64,000 bases of DNA, taken from an uncultured Porphyromonadaceae bacterium (lineage in GTDB: Bacteria > Bacteroidota > Bacteroidia > Bacteroidales > Muribaculaceae). Shown one piece after another: positions 28,312-37,230 of this stretch (position 1 is its first letter; each line of letters starts with the position of its first letter). Where the stretch lies: the NCBI GenBank assembly GCA_947177635.1, contig CAMWVQ010000005.1:1-64000 (forward strand), given 5' to 3'. A program made the translations under genes and the position numbers. The notes under the pieces are model-generated. The model was not told the origin of the DNA, did no database searches, and saw nothing but the letters and a program-made list of their open reading frames with translations.

Positions 28312-30913
28312 GGTGCATACGGTAGCGCCAGTAATGGGGGTTCTTGGCAGGTTCGTTGATCTGCTCCTTGTAGGGGTTCTCGCGGCGCACTGTGCCATCG
28401 ATAGACAGCCAGTCCTGAAGCGGGAGGATGCAGAGCATCGCGGGTGAGTTGAGATGGCTTTCCACGATTTTCTCACATACCCATGGCTCGGCGAAGAAGG
28501 GGGCCTCCCCACCTTCGTGGAGGATGTTGTTGTAGAACCGCTGGGTTGCCGCACGGTCTGACTCCCACCACTGACGGATACCCGACATGTCGTGGGTCGA
28601 GGTGGTGCAGACAGTGTAATAGGGATAGTGGGCGGGATTGCCAAACTCCTCGCGGGGATTCTTGGGCATGCGCTGTATGTCGAGTGTCAGAATCTCGAGC
28701 GCGCTCATCACGGCAGGCACGCAGTCGGGAATCATACCGAGGTCTTCGGCGCAGGTGAGCATGTCGGTGGCGTCGATGATGGGGGGAAGTTTCCACATGG
28801 CCTTGCCATACCAGAAGTCGTTGTGACGGTGGTAGTAGAAGTCATTGTAGAGACGGTCGAAACACCAACGCTCGTAATCGGTCAGCGAACGGTAGATATA
28901 GGTGTACTGGGCCGAGATGCGGGGATGATACTTACCCTTCTCATAAGGATCCTCTACAAAGAGCACCTGGTCGATGAGACCCTGGAGGGCGTTGCAGAGA
29001 CGGCTGTTCTTCTCATCGTCAGGCTGTCCGGCGAAGTAGTCGGCTACCTGACGCTGGGTGGCGAACTCCGGACGCAGACGGTAGCGGCCATAACCGGCAT
29101 CAACCAGGAAGCGGTCGCGGGCCTCGTCGGTGTACTCCCCGAAGAAGTCGTTCAGGAAGTAATCCATTATGTAAGGGGTGGTCTGCAGGTCAACATCCAG
29201 CCAGAAGTCGTAGCTGTTGCGCAGCTCATCGGGATGGAACGGGAGAGCGGGATTGAACACACCGAGCAGACCGTGGAGCTGGTTCATCGGTATCTGCCAG
29301 ATGCGGAAGAAGCCGAGGACGTGGTCGATACGGTAGACATCGAAGTATTCAGCCATCTTGCGGAAGCGGGCCTTCCACCAGGCGAACCCGTCGCGGTTCA
29401 TCTCCTCCCAGTTATAGGTCGGGAAGCCCCAGTTCTGACCCAGGATGGAGAAGTCATCCGGCGGCGCGCCGGCCTGGCAGTCGAGGTTGAACAGGCGGGG
29501 AGAAATCCACGCGTCCACACTGTTGCGCGAGATGCCGATGGGGATGTCACCCTTGATTGCCACACCGTGGGCATGGGCGTAATCGCGGACAGCACGCATC
29601 TGCTTGTCGAGATGGTACTGAATCCAGTAGACATAGTTGATGTCGCTCTGGTTTGCCTTGACGAACTCGGCGACAGCGGCCTCGTCATATTCGGCATACT
29701 CACCCCACTTCGAGAAGTCGGCAGAGCCGTTGCGGTCGCGGAGGACACAGAAAGCGGCGTAAGGAGTCAGCCATGAAGCGTTATCCTTGACGAATTTGCG
29801 GAACATAGGCGCCTTGCATGCTTTCTCACCCACTTCGGCGAAAAGCTCGCGGGTGTAAGCGTTCTTGGCATTGTTGACCCTTTCATAATCGACCTCCTCG
29901 AGGGCGTTGAGTTCCTTGGCCAGGTTGTCGTAATAAGCCTGGCGCTCGCCGTCGGCCAGTGTGCCCATCTCCTTTAGACGGAGATACATCGGATGGAGGG
30001 CGAATGTGGAGTTGGCGTTGTAGGGATATGAGTCGGTCCAGGTGTGGGTCATCGTGGTGTCGTTGATGGGGAGCATCTGGATGAACCGCTGGCCGGTCTT
30101 GGCTGCCCAGTCGACAAGCATCTTGATGTCGTAGAATTCACCAACGCCGAAATCCTCCTCAGAGCGGAGCGAGAATACCGGGATGGCGACACCGGCACCA
30201 CGCCAGGGGGTCTTGGGATTGACAAACCTCATCCCTGCCACAGCCAAGCTCTCACCCTTGGTGGCGGGAGCCACGGTCAGGCGGCGGTTGTCACATCCCT
30301 CCCAGCATACCACGTCTGAGTTGTTCTTTTTCAGTATGAGGAACTTGTATTCGAGGTCTTCGGGGAGCTTGTCGAGGGGAAGCGCGCAGCTCCAGGTGGG
30401 GAAGAACGCGTCGCTCATCACTACGGCCTTGGCGGGATCCCAGTTGCCCAGGGCATCGCATCCGCCCGAAACAGCCAGAACCTCGTCGGGAGCCACCATC
30501 GGGGCGTCGCAGCTCAGCAACAGCCCGGCTGCCTCCACCTTTGGAGGGAGAGCACGGCCTTCGCGGCGGCATACGCAATCGGTGAACACAACCGAATAGA
30601 AAGGCTTGTCCCAGGGCTGGTCTTGCCAGCGGTCGAAGATTTCGTAGGACTTCACCCCTTCACCGGCACGGAAAAGGTGGCCGTGGCCCCACTCGTTTTT
30701 CTCATACCCGTTCTCATGCTTCACAAAGTAGGCATATTTGAAATCGGGAGTGTCATCGGGGAGCTCGATCTGGGCTTTCCAGCTCTGCTCGCCGTACAGT
30801 TCAAGCTTGACTGCTTTCGCGTGGTCGCCATTGCCGAGGTGGGGAATGTCAGCCGTCAGATAGATGGCCTCACCCCAGTTTGTGCGGTAGTCGACGTTAA
30901 ATGAAAGAATCAT
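28235..30913 (-). CDS. malQ: 4-alpha-glucanotransferase with N-terminal CBM20-like domains
   Basis: 892 aa; GVAIPVFSLRSEEDFGVGEFYDIKMLVDWA, GVAIKGDIPIGISRNSVDAW, YRIDHVLGFFRIW, TSTHDMSGIRQWWE. Confidence 0.95.
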   Translation of the reverse strand: MILSFNVDYRTNWGEAIYLTADIPHLGNGDHAKAVKLELYGEQSWKAQIELPDDTPDFKYAYFVKHENGYEKNEWGHGHLFRAGEGVKSYEIFDRWQDQPWDKPFYSVVFTDCVCRREGRALPPKVEAAGLLLSCDAPMVAPDEVLAVSGGCDALGNWDPAKAVVMSDAFFPTWSCALPLDKLPEDLEYKFLILKKNNSDVVCWEGCDNRRLTVAPATKGESLAVAGMRFVNPKTPWRGAGVAIPVFSLRSEEDFGVGEFYDIKMLVDWAAKTGQRFIQMLPINDTTMTHTWTDSYPYNANSTFALHPMYLRLKEMGTLADGERQAYYDNLAKELNALEEVDYERVNNAKNAYTRELFAEVGEKACKAPMFRKFVKDNASWLTPYAAFCVLRDRNGSADFSKWGEYAEYDEAAVAEFVKANQSDINYVYWIQYHLDKQMRAVRDYAHAHGVAIKGDIPIGISRNSVDAWISPRLFNLDCQAGAPPDDFSILGQNWGFPTYNWEEMNRDGFAWWKARFRKMAEYFDVYRIDHVLGFFRIWQIPMNQLHGLLGVFNPALPFHPDELRNSYDFWLDVDLQTTPYIMDYFLNDFFGEYTDEARDRFLVDAGYGRYRLRPEFATQRQVADYFAGQPDDEKNSRLCNALQGLIDQVLFVEDPYEKGKYHPRISAQYTYIYRSLTDYERWCFDRLYNDFYYHRHNDFWYGKAMWKLPPIIDATDMLTCAEDLGMIPDCVPAVMSALEILTLDIQRMPKNPREEFGNPAHYPYYTVCTTSTHDMSGIRQWWESDRAATQRFYNNILHEGGEAPFFAEPWVCEKIVESHLNSPAMLCILPLQDWLSIDGTVRRENPYKEQINEPAKNPHYWRYRMHLTLEDLLGEELYNRRVENLVTTSGR

Positions 30914-30970
30914 AGGTATCGATTATTGGTCGGTATTATGTGAGTAAGATATATTTCAGATTCAGCCTGC

Positions 30971-31867
30971 TCAAAGCAGCTTGATTGATATGTAACGCTT
31001 GGGATTGCGCTTCACATCGATGAGCAGAGAGTCGAGAGAGGCAGAGGCGGCGCTGAGGTTGTCATAAAGCTGACGGTCATGGGTCAGCGCGCCAAGGGTC
31101 GAATTGGGATTGTCGAGTTCAGCGGAGAGGGCCTTGAGGTTCTCCGACACAACCATCATATTGTCGACCAGGGAGTCGACAGGAAGCGTCTTGAGCTGTC
31201 CCGACAGCACCGCCAGGTCGGCGGTTATGGTGTTTACGTTGGTGGTGATGCCCTCAACGTTCCTCACAACCGGAGGGAGCTGGCGGACAGTGCCGTTTAT
31301 CGACCTCATTGTGCCGTCAAGCTGCAATGTGATGTCATCCAGACGGGTGATTGAGGTCTGGAGCGCAGGATTGGCCACAAGCAGGTTGATATTGGTCAGC
31401 AGCGTGTCGATTTTCGGCAACATGGCGTTGAGCTTGGGCATCAGGTCGCCCGACACTCCGTCAAGCATTCCGGCAGCGGTTTCGCCGATGAGCTTGTTGC
31501 CGACGGCGTGGTATTCCTTTGAGTCAGACATATGGAGGGAGACAGTGGATGTGCCGAGAAGGTCCTGCTCGATGACCGCCTTTGTGCCTACAGGCACACG
31601 CAGCTCCTTGTCGAGGCTCAGCTCCACGGCCACATGGCCCGGGTTGTCATATTCATACCTGATTTCCCTAACCTGGCCAACCTTGAGGCCGTTGAGCATC
31701 ACCGGAGCCGAAACCTGCAGCCCGGCGACATTCGTGTAGGAGGCGGTATAGAAATTGGCGGGTTTGAACACATTCACACCCTTGAGAAACTCGATTCCGA
31801 AAAAGAGGACGGCGAGCGCCGCTACGGCACACAGGCCGATTGTCACTTCTTTCTTTACGTTGTTCAT
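30971..31867 (-). CDS. MlaD/MCE family protein
   Basis: VKKEVTIGLCAVAALAVLFFGIEFLKGVNVF...YTNVAGLQVSAPVMLNGLKVGQVREI. Confidence 0.9.
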   Translation of the reverse strand: MNNVKKEVTIGLCAVAALAVLFFGIEFLKGVNVFKPANFYTASYTNVAGLQVSAPVMLNGLKVGQVREIRYEYDNPGHVAVELSLDKELRVPVGTKAVIEQDLLGTSTVSLHMSDSKEYHAVGNKLIGETAAGMLDGVSGDLMPKLNAMLPKIDTLLTNINLLVANPALQTSITRLDDITLQLDGTMRSINGTVRQLPPVVRNVEGITTNVNTITADLAVLSGQLKTLPVDSLVDNMMVVSENLKALSAELDNPNSTLGALTHDRQLYDNLSAASASLDSLLIDVKRNPKRYISIKLL

Positions 31868-31941
31868 TTCTTTTCTGCTTGTTCGGTTTTAATTCGGAGG
31901 GGCTGACGGCCGGCATACTGCCGGGAGGACGCCTCGCCGGG

Positions 31942-32811
31942 TCAGATTGTGCGGGCCTTCACCTCCCTGTCGAGAAGAGCCGGCCCGTAAGTGTTGAGAT
32001 AACAGATGAAAGCGTTGTATATCGCCTTGGCCATCTGGTCGCACCCCTTGTCTGAGGCAAGGTAAGCCTCGCTGTCGGGGTTGCAGATGAAGTCAAGTTC
32101 GACAAGGACGGCCGGCATCGAGGTCGCCCACAACACCCAGAATCCGGCCTGCCTCACACCCATCTGTTTGCGCGAGGCGGTGACGGAGAGATTGTGATGT
32201 ATCGCGTCGGCCAGCTCAATGCTCTGGTCCATGCGCTTGCTTTGTGTCAGTTCGAAGAGGATGTCTCCTTCAAGTGAGTTCGGGTCGAAACCCGCATAGC
32301 TTTTCTTGTTGTCAGGCTCGAAATCCATAGCCGCGTTCTCACGTTTGGCCACAGCCAGGTTCTCGGCTGTCTTGTGGAGACCAAGGGTGTAGACCTGGCA
32401 TCCGGCTATCGTCTTGCGCCGTTTGTTTGACTTCGCCACGGAGTTGACATGAATCGAGACAAAGAGATCGCTGTGAGCCTGGTTGGCGATGTCGGCGCGC
32501 CCCTGGAGCGTGACGAAATAATCCCCGTCACGGGTCATCACCACATCGGCATAGTCCGAAAGGTGCTTCTCCACAAGCTTCTGCACCCTTGAGGCGACTC
32601 TCAGCACTATGGTCTTCTCATTGGTCTTCGCCCCGATGCAGCCGAAGTCTTTCCCTCCATGGCCGGGATCGAGACACAACGTGAATTTCTTTTCTCCTGA
32701 CGCGCCGGAATACCTGGCGGACAACACCACGGGCGACAGCACCCCGGCAAGGGTGACCGCCGCGACCATAAGGAGCCGTTTAAACAGGTTTACTTTCATC
32801 GTCGGAGACAA
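31942..32811 (-). CDS. N-acetylmuramoyl-L-alanine amidase (Amidase_3)
   Basis: TLCLDPGHGGKDFGCIGAKTNEKTIVL; DLFVSIHVNS; PAVLVELDFICNPDSE. Confidence 0.93.
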   Translation of the reverse strand: MSPTMKVNLFKRLLMVAAVTLAGVLSPVVLSARYSGASGEKKFTLCLDPGHGGKDFGCIGAKTNEKTIVLRVASRVQKLVEKHLSDYADVVMTRDGDYFVTLQGRADIANQAHSDLFVSIHVNSVAKSNKRRKTIAGCQVYTLGLHKTAENLAVAKRENAAMDFEPDNKKSYAGFDPNSLEGDILFELTQSKRMDQSIELADAIHHNLSVTASRKQMGVRQAGFWVLWATSMPAVLVELDFICNPDSEAYLASDKGCDQMAKAIYNAFICYLNTYGPALLDREVKARTI

Positions 32812-32941
32812 TTATGCTACAAAATTAACAAATTCAAACAAGATATCCCACCTCACCACGAAAAAAAGAGCCATCCATCACAACTTTTTTTCACATAAGG
32901 CCATCTATCACCTTACAGCGGTTTGCATCGTAGGCAAGGAA

Positions 32942-35419
32942 TCACTGCGGGTCTACGTCGTAATAAAGCGTCGCCTGCCTCATCGCCGGGTCGGAATGCA
33001 GGTCGAGGTAGGTCTGGCGCAGCAGCTCCTTTATCTTCGAGATGGACGCGTTCACCTCGATTTTCAACATTATCCGCCTGATATACAGGTTCTGCACACG
33101 GGCCACCGCCGGTTCGTCAGGCCCGAAGACACGTCCCCCGAGGAGCTGCCTCAGCCGCCCCGCGTAACTGTCGGCCAGACGCGCCACCACCGCCCGGTCA
33201 CGGTGCTTGATATAGACATATATCAGCCTGACGAATGGCGGGTAGAAATGTTTGCGCCGCTGCTCGACTTCATCATTGTAGAATCCCTCGTAGTCGTGGG
33301 ACGCCACGTAGCCGAGTATCGGGTGGGATGGCTCATAGGTCTGCACCACCACACGTCCCCGGCTTCCGTCGCCGCGCCCGGCCCGTCCAGAGACCTGTTC
33401 AAGCATGTTGAAGCCGCGCTCACCCGACCTGAAGTCGGGATAGTTTATCACGGCGTCGGCATTCAGCACCCCGACCACCTCGACATCCTTGAAATCAAGC
33501 CCCTTGGTAACCATCTGGGTGCCGACAAGCACATTGGCTTTCCCCTCGGAGAAGGCCTCGATTATCTGCTCGTGGGAATGCTTGTTGCGGGTGGAATCGA
33601 GATCCATCCTGAGCATCGTGACCCCAGGTAGCAACGCGGCCAGCTCATCCTCCACTCGCTCGGTGCCATACCCTATCTCCTCGATGGCAGGTTCCTTGCA
33701 TTGCGGACAGACCTGGGGTATGGGATAGACAGCCCCGCAGTAATGACACTGCAGCTGCCGCAACGCGCGGTGGTAGGTCAGCGACACGTCGCAATGCTCA
33801 CACCTGGGCACCCACGCGCACTGGCGGCATCTCACCATCGGCGCGTACCCCCTCCGGTTCTGGAAAAATATCACCTGCTTCCCCCCGGAGACCGCCTCTT
33901 TTGCGCGCCTCACTGTCGCGCGGGCGAATGCCCCCTCAAGTTCCTTGGCTTCACGCGCCCGGCGCATGTCAACCACCTCCATCTCCGGGAGGGCCACATC
34001 GCCGTAACGCTTGTCGAGCGTGACAAGACCGAACTTGCCCTGCCGCGCCTTGTAATATGTCTCCACCGAGGGGGTGGCGGAGCCAAGCAATGTCTTCGCC
34101 CCGTGGAACCGGGCAAGCACCATCGCGACATCGCGGGCGTTGTAGCGTGGCGCGGGGTCAAACTGCTTGTATGAACTCTCATGCTCCTCATCCACTATCA
34201 CCAGTCCGAGCCTGGCGAACGGCAGGAACACCGACGACCTTGCCCCGAGAACAAGCAGCGGCTCATGGCTGGCGAGCAGTTTCTTCCAGATGTCGACCCG
34301 TTCGTTGTCTGAGAACTTTGAATGGTAGACCACGACTTTCTCGCCGAACACCTCCTGGAGGCGGCGGGTAAGCTGGGCAGTCAGCGCGATTTCCGGCACA
34401 AGGTACAGCACCTGGTCGCCACGCCTCAACAGATGGTTGACAAGATGTATGTAGATTTCGGTCTTCCCGGAGGAGGTGATGCCGTGAAGGAGGTTGACAT
34501 CCTTCTCTTTCCAGAGCAGATGGAGTTTTTCCAACGCCTCCTGCTGAGGTTCGGACAGCACGGGCAGTTTTTTCAACGGGCGGCCGTCGTAGCGGAACCG
34601 ATTGATTTCAATCGTGTATTGCTCCACAATCCCCTTCTTGACCATCGAGGAGAGTATGGCCGCGCTGACACCGGCCCTCTCCAGCAGCCTGTCTTTCGGT
34701 ATGTCGGCCGCGGCAGACTCCTGGGTCCCCCCCTGCGCCACCTGGCGTGACAGGTCGAGGAGCGCAAGCAGCAGTGTCTCCTGCTTCCTGGCCGAACCGA
34801 CACGCGCGAACGCCTCCCCCTCTGCCAGCCCCGGGGCAAGCCTCACACAGGTCTGTTTCTTGGTGACATATCTCTCCACCAGCTTTTCAGCCACTATCAG
34901 CACGCCACGCGCTACCAGGCGGTTGACCGAGGCCGCTGTGCCGCGCCGGTCAAGCTTTTTCACGATTTCCGAGATGGAAGTCTGCTCCAGATGCTCCACC
35001 AGCTGGTAAATCTCATTTTCCAGGTCATTTTTGAGAGGGAAGGCTGAGAAATCAAAATCGGGATTTACCTCCACGAATGTCTCGCTCTCTATCTTGAGTC
35101 CTGAGGGGACAGCCGCCCGGTAGACATCACCCGAGGAGCATAGGTAGTAGTCGGCCACCCACTCCCAGAGTTTCAGCTGCGGATTCCTGACAATGGGGGA
35201 ATCGTCAATGACCATCGCCACATCCTTGATTTCATATCCTGAGGGGGCCGACATCGGCAACCCGACAACTATCCCCGTGTAAAACTTCTTCCTGCCGAAA
35301 GGCACAATCACCCGGAACCCCACCCCGATCGGGAGGGTTCGCATTTCGGGAGGTATCCGGTAAGTGAATGTGGCCTGCAACGGCAACGGCAAAACCACCT
35401 CTACAAATTCACTGGCCAT
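32942..35419 (-). CDS. priA: Primosomal protein N' (replication restart helicase)
   Basis: LLHGITSSGKTEIYIHLV, VIVDEEHESSYKQFDPAPRYNARDVA, CRQCAWVPRCEHCDVSLTYH zinc motifs. Confidence 0.96.
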   Translation of the reverse strand: MASEFVEVVLPLPLQATFTYRIPPEMRTLPIGVGFRVIVPFGRKKFYTGIVVGLPMSAPSGYEIKDVAMVIDDSPIVRNPQLKLWEWVADYYLCSSGDVYRAAVPSGLKIESETFVEVNPDFDFSAFPLKNDLENEIYQLVEHLEQTSISEIVKKLDRRGTAASVNRLVARGVLIVAEKLVERYVTKKQTCVRLAPGLAEGEAFARVGSARKQETLLLALLDLSRQVAQGGTQESAAADIPKDRLLERAGVSAAILSSMVKKGIVEQYTIEINRFRYDGRPLKKLPVLSEPQQEALEKLHLLWKEKDVNLLHGITSSGKTEIYIHLVNHLLRRGDQVLYLVPEIALTAQLTRRLQEVFGEKVVVYHSKFSDNERVDIWKKLLASHEPLLVLGARSSVFLPFARLGLVIVDEEHESSYKQFDPAPRYNARDVAMVLARFHGAKTLLGSATPSVETYYKARQGKFGLVTLDKRYGDVALPEMEVVDMRRAREAKELEGAFARATVRRAKEAVSGGKQVIFFQNRRGYAPMVRCRQCAWVPRCEHCDVSLTYHRALRQLQCHYCGAVYPIPQVCPQCKEPAIEEIGYGTERVEDELAALLPGVTMLRMDLDSTRNKHSHEQIIEAFSEGKANVLVGTQMVTKGLDFKDVEVVGVLNADAVINYPDFRSGERGFNMLEQVSGRAGRGDGSRGRVVVQTYEPSHPILGYVASHDYEGFYNDEVEQRRKHFYPPFVRLIYVYIKHRDRAVVARLADSYAGRLRQLLGGRVFGPDEPAVARVQNLYIRRIMLKIEVNASISKIKELLRQTYLDLHSDPAMRQATLYYDVDPQ

Positions 35420-36215
35420 CTGGGATATGGATTTTCATGTCATCAACAGCGAGAAACACATTCGACGGGAGGGTAGGCGCGACGTCGGCATACCGCCCCA
35501 TATCGTGGCTTATGTGGGTGAGATACGCCACTCTCGGCTCAATCCGGCCTATGATTTCCAACGCTTCATCAAGGGTGATGTGTGACAGGTGGGGCTTGCG
35601 GCGCAACGCGTTTATCACAAGGGTGTCGACACCTCTCATCGCCTGTATTGTCTCTTCCGGCACCACTTTGGCGTCTGTGATATATCCAAGCCGCCCGATA
35701 CGGAAACCGAGCATGTCAAGTATGTAATGGTTGATTCTGACCGGAAGCACCTCCACCCCTGCGGCCTCGAACTTCTTCCCGGCTTCTATCTCGCGCAGGT
35801 CGAATCTTGGAGCACCCGGATAAGGATCGGGCCTGAAGGAGTATGGCAGGCGGTCACGCAGGTCGCGGGCCACATCTCCCTGGCAATAGACAGGGAAACC
35901 GATCTCAATGATACCTTCCTGGTAGCAATAGGGACGCAGGTCGTCGATGCCACCGACATGGTCGTAATGCTGATGGGTCACCAGCAACGCGTCCAGGCGG
36001 TCCTCACGCGAACGCGCCCCGTGACGCAACATCTGAGTGTGGAAATCAGGGCCGCAGTCAATCAGCAGCCTTTTCCCGTCAGTCTCCACCAAGACAGACG
36101 CCCTGAGACGGCGGTCACGAGGGTCAGCGGAGGTGCAGGTCGGACATCCGCATCTGAGCTGCGGCACCCCGGTAGATGTGCCTGTTCCCAAAAAAGTCAG
36201 TTCCATATCCTTCAA
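35409..36215 (-). CDS. MBL-fold metallohydrolase (PhnP-like)
   Basis: LTFLGTGTSTGVPQLRCGCPTC, LLVTHQHYDHVGGIDDLRPY. Confidence 0.9.
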   Translation of the reverse strand: MKDMELTFLGTGTSTGVPQLRCGCPTCTSADPRDRRLRASVLVETDGKRLLIDCGPDFHTQMLRHGARSREDRLDALLVTHQHYDHVGGIDDLRPYCYQEGIIEIGFPVYCQGDVARDLRDRLPYSFRPDPYPGAPRFDLREIEAGKKFEAAGVEVLPVRINHYILDMLGFRIGRLGYITDAKVVPEETIQAMRGVDTLVINALRRKPHLSHITLDEALEIIGRIEPRVAYLTHISHDMGRYADVAPTLPSNVFLAVDDMKIHIPDGQ

Positions 36216-36237
36216 ACAATTCTCACGCGGTGTTGGC

Positions 36238-37230
36238 TCACTGGTTATATCTCACCAAAAGTCCGTTCTCGAATATCACATAAACGCCACCCGGGTAACT
36301 CCATCGCTCATACAGCATCGACTGGTCGTGGCGCCGGTCAACTTCACGGGGTGCCCCGAGAGCCAATGTTACCTCCTGGGCGGTCATCCCCTCGGTCACC
36401 TTTCCCTGGCGGACAAGCTCCCAGTTGGTATCGGTAATCTGCGGATAGTTGCCGCGCGGATCAGACATAAGGAAGAGGTTCTCAAATCCCCGCAGCGCGG
36501 GTACTCCTTCGTCAACCGTCGTCGACATCAGCAAAGCCCCCTCCTCCTTGTCATCCTCAAGCGAGACGAAATATATGAGGAAAGGGTAATCCTCCGAGGA
36601 GGCGTCAACGCGGGTAATCTTCACATTAAGGAACTTACGTCCGCGGGCCGCCTTGCCGTCAGGTGCAAGCCAGCGGTCGGTTCGGGTGACAAGCTCCTTG
36701 CCGACAAGAATCCGTGCCACTTCATCGACAAGCCCAAGGTCTACCATGAACGGCAATCTCAGGTTGTCGCGGTCGCGCAACTCCTCGGCATCCCCACCGG
36801 GACGATAGAGGAGCGTGTCAGCGGGGGATGAGGAGAGTGTGAAAATCAACTCGGCCACCTTCCCTCCGGTGATAGCCGGAACCTCCCGCAATCCGCGATA
36901 CACCAAGGTGTCGCCCATCGTTGCCGCGGAAGTCTTTCCGGCAGGGGCTGAATAGGTCAGTTCTCCCCGCCTGTCGGCCATAAGAAAACGGCGTCCGGGT
37001 TGCCACTTGCTGAACGGCACCGCCCTGAACTGACTGGCGAACACCTGTTCGGGAGTGTCGCCAACCTGCTGCTTGCGGACATCCTTGTATGTGATTTTGG
37101 GTGTGGATTCTATACCGGTGAAGCATCCCTGCAAAAGGAATGCCCCACAGAAAAGCAGGATGGCCGCAGGAAACCCGCAACGGGTTCCTGTCAGCCATCC
37201 GCATTTACAGATGTTTCTTTTCAATTTCAT
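36238..37230 (-). CDS. Lipoprotein of unknown function with SmpA/BamE-like C-terminus
   Basis: Lipobox LLQGC; C-term VTEGMTAQEVTLALGAPREVDRRHDQSMLYERWSYPGGVYVIFENG. Confidence 0.6.
   Translation of the reverse strand: MKLKRNICKCGWLTGTRCGFPAAILLFCGAFLLQGCFTGIESTPKITYKDVRKQQVGDTPEQVFASQFRAVPFSKWQPGRRFLMADRRGELTYSAPAGKTSAATMGDTLVYRGLREVPAITGGKVAELIFTLSSSPADTLLYRPGGDAEELRDRDNLRLPFMVDLGLVDEVARILVGKELVTRTDRWLAPDGKAARGRKFLNVKITRVDASSEDYPFLIYFVSLEDDKEEGALLMSTTVDEGVPALRGFENLFLMSDPRGNYPQITDTNWELVRQGKVTEGMTAQEVTLALGAPREVDRRHDQSMLYERWSYPGGVYVIFENGLLVRYNQ

Noticed and set aside
28592-29776. 394-aa + strand ORF
   Set aside because: Lies wholly antisense to malQ, a well-supported 892-aa gene; long antisense frames are expected in GC-rich coding DNA.
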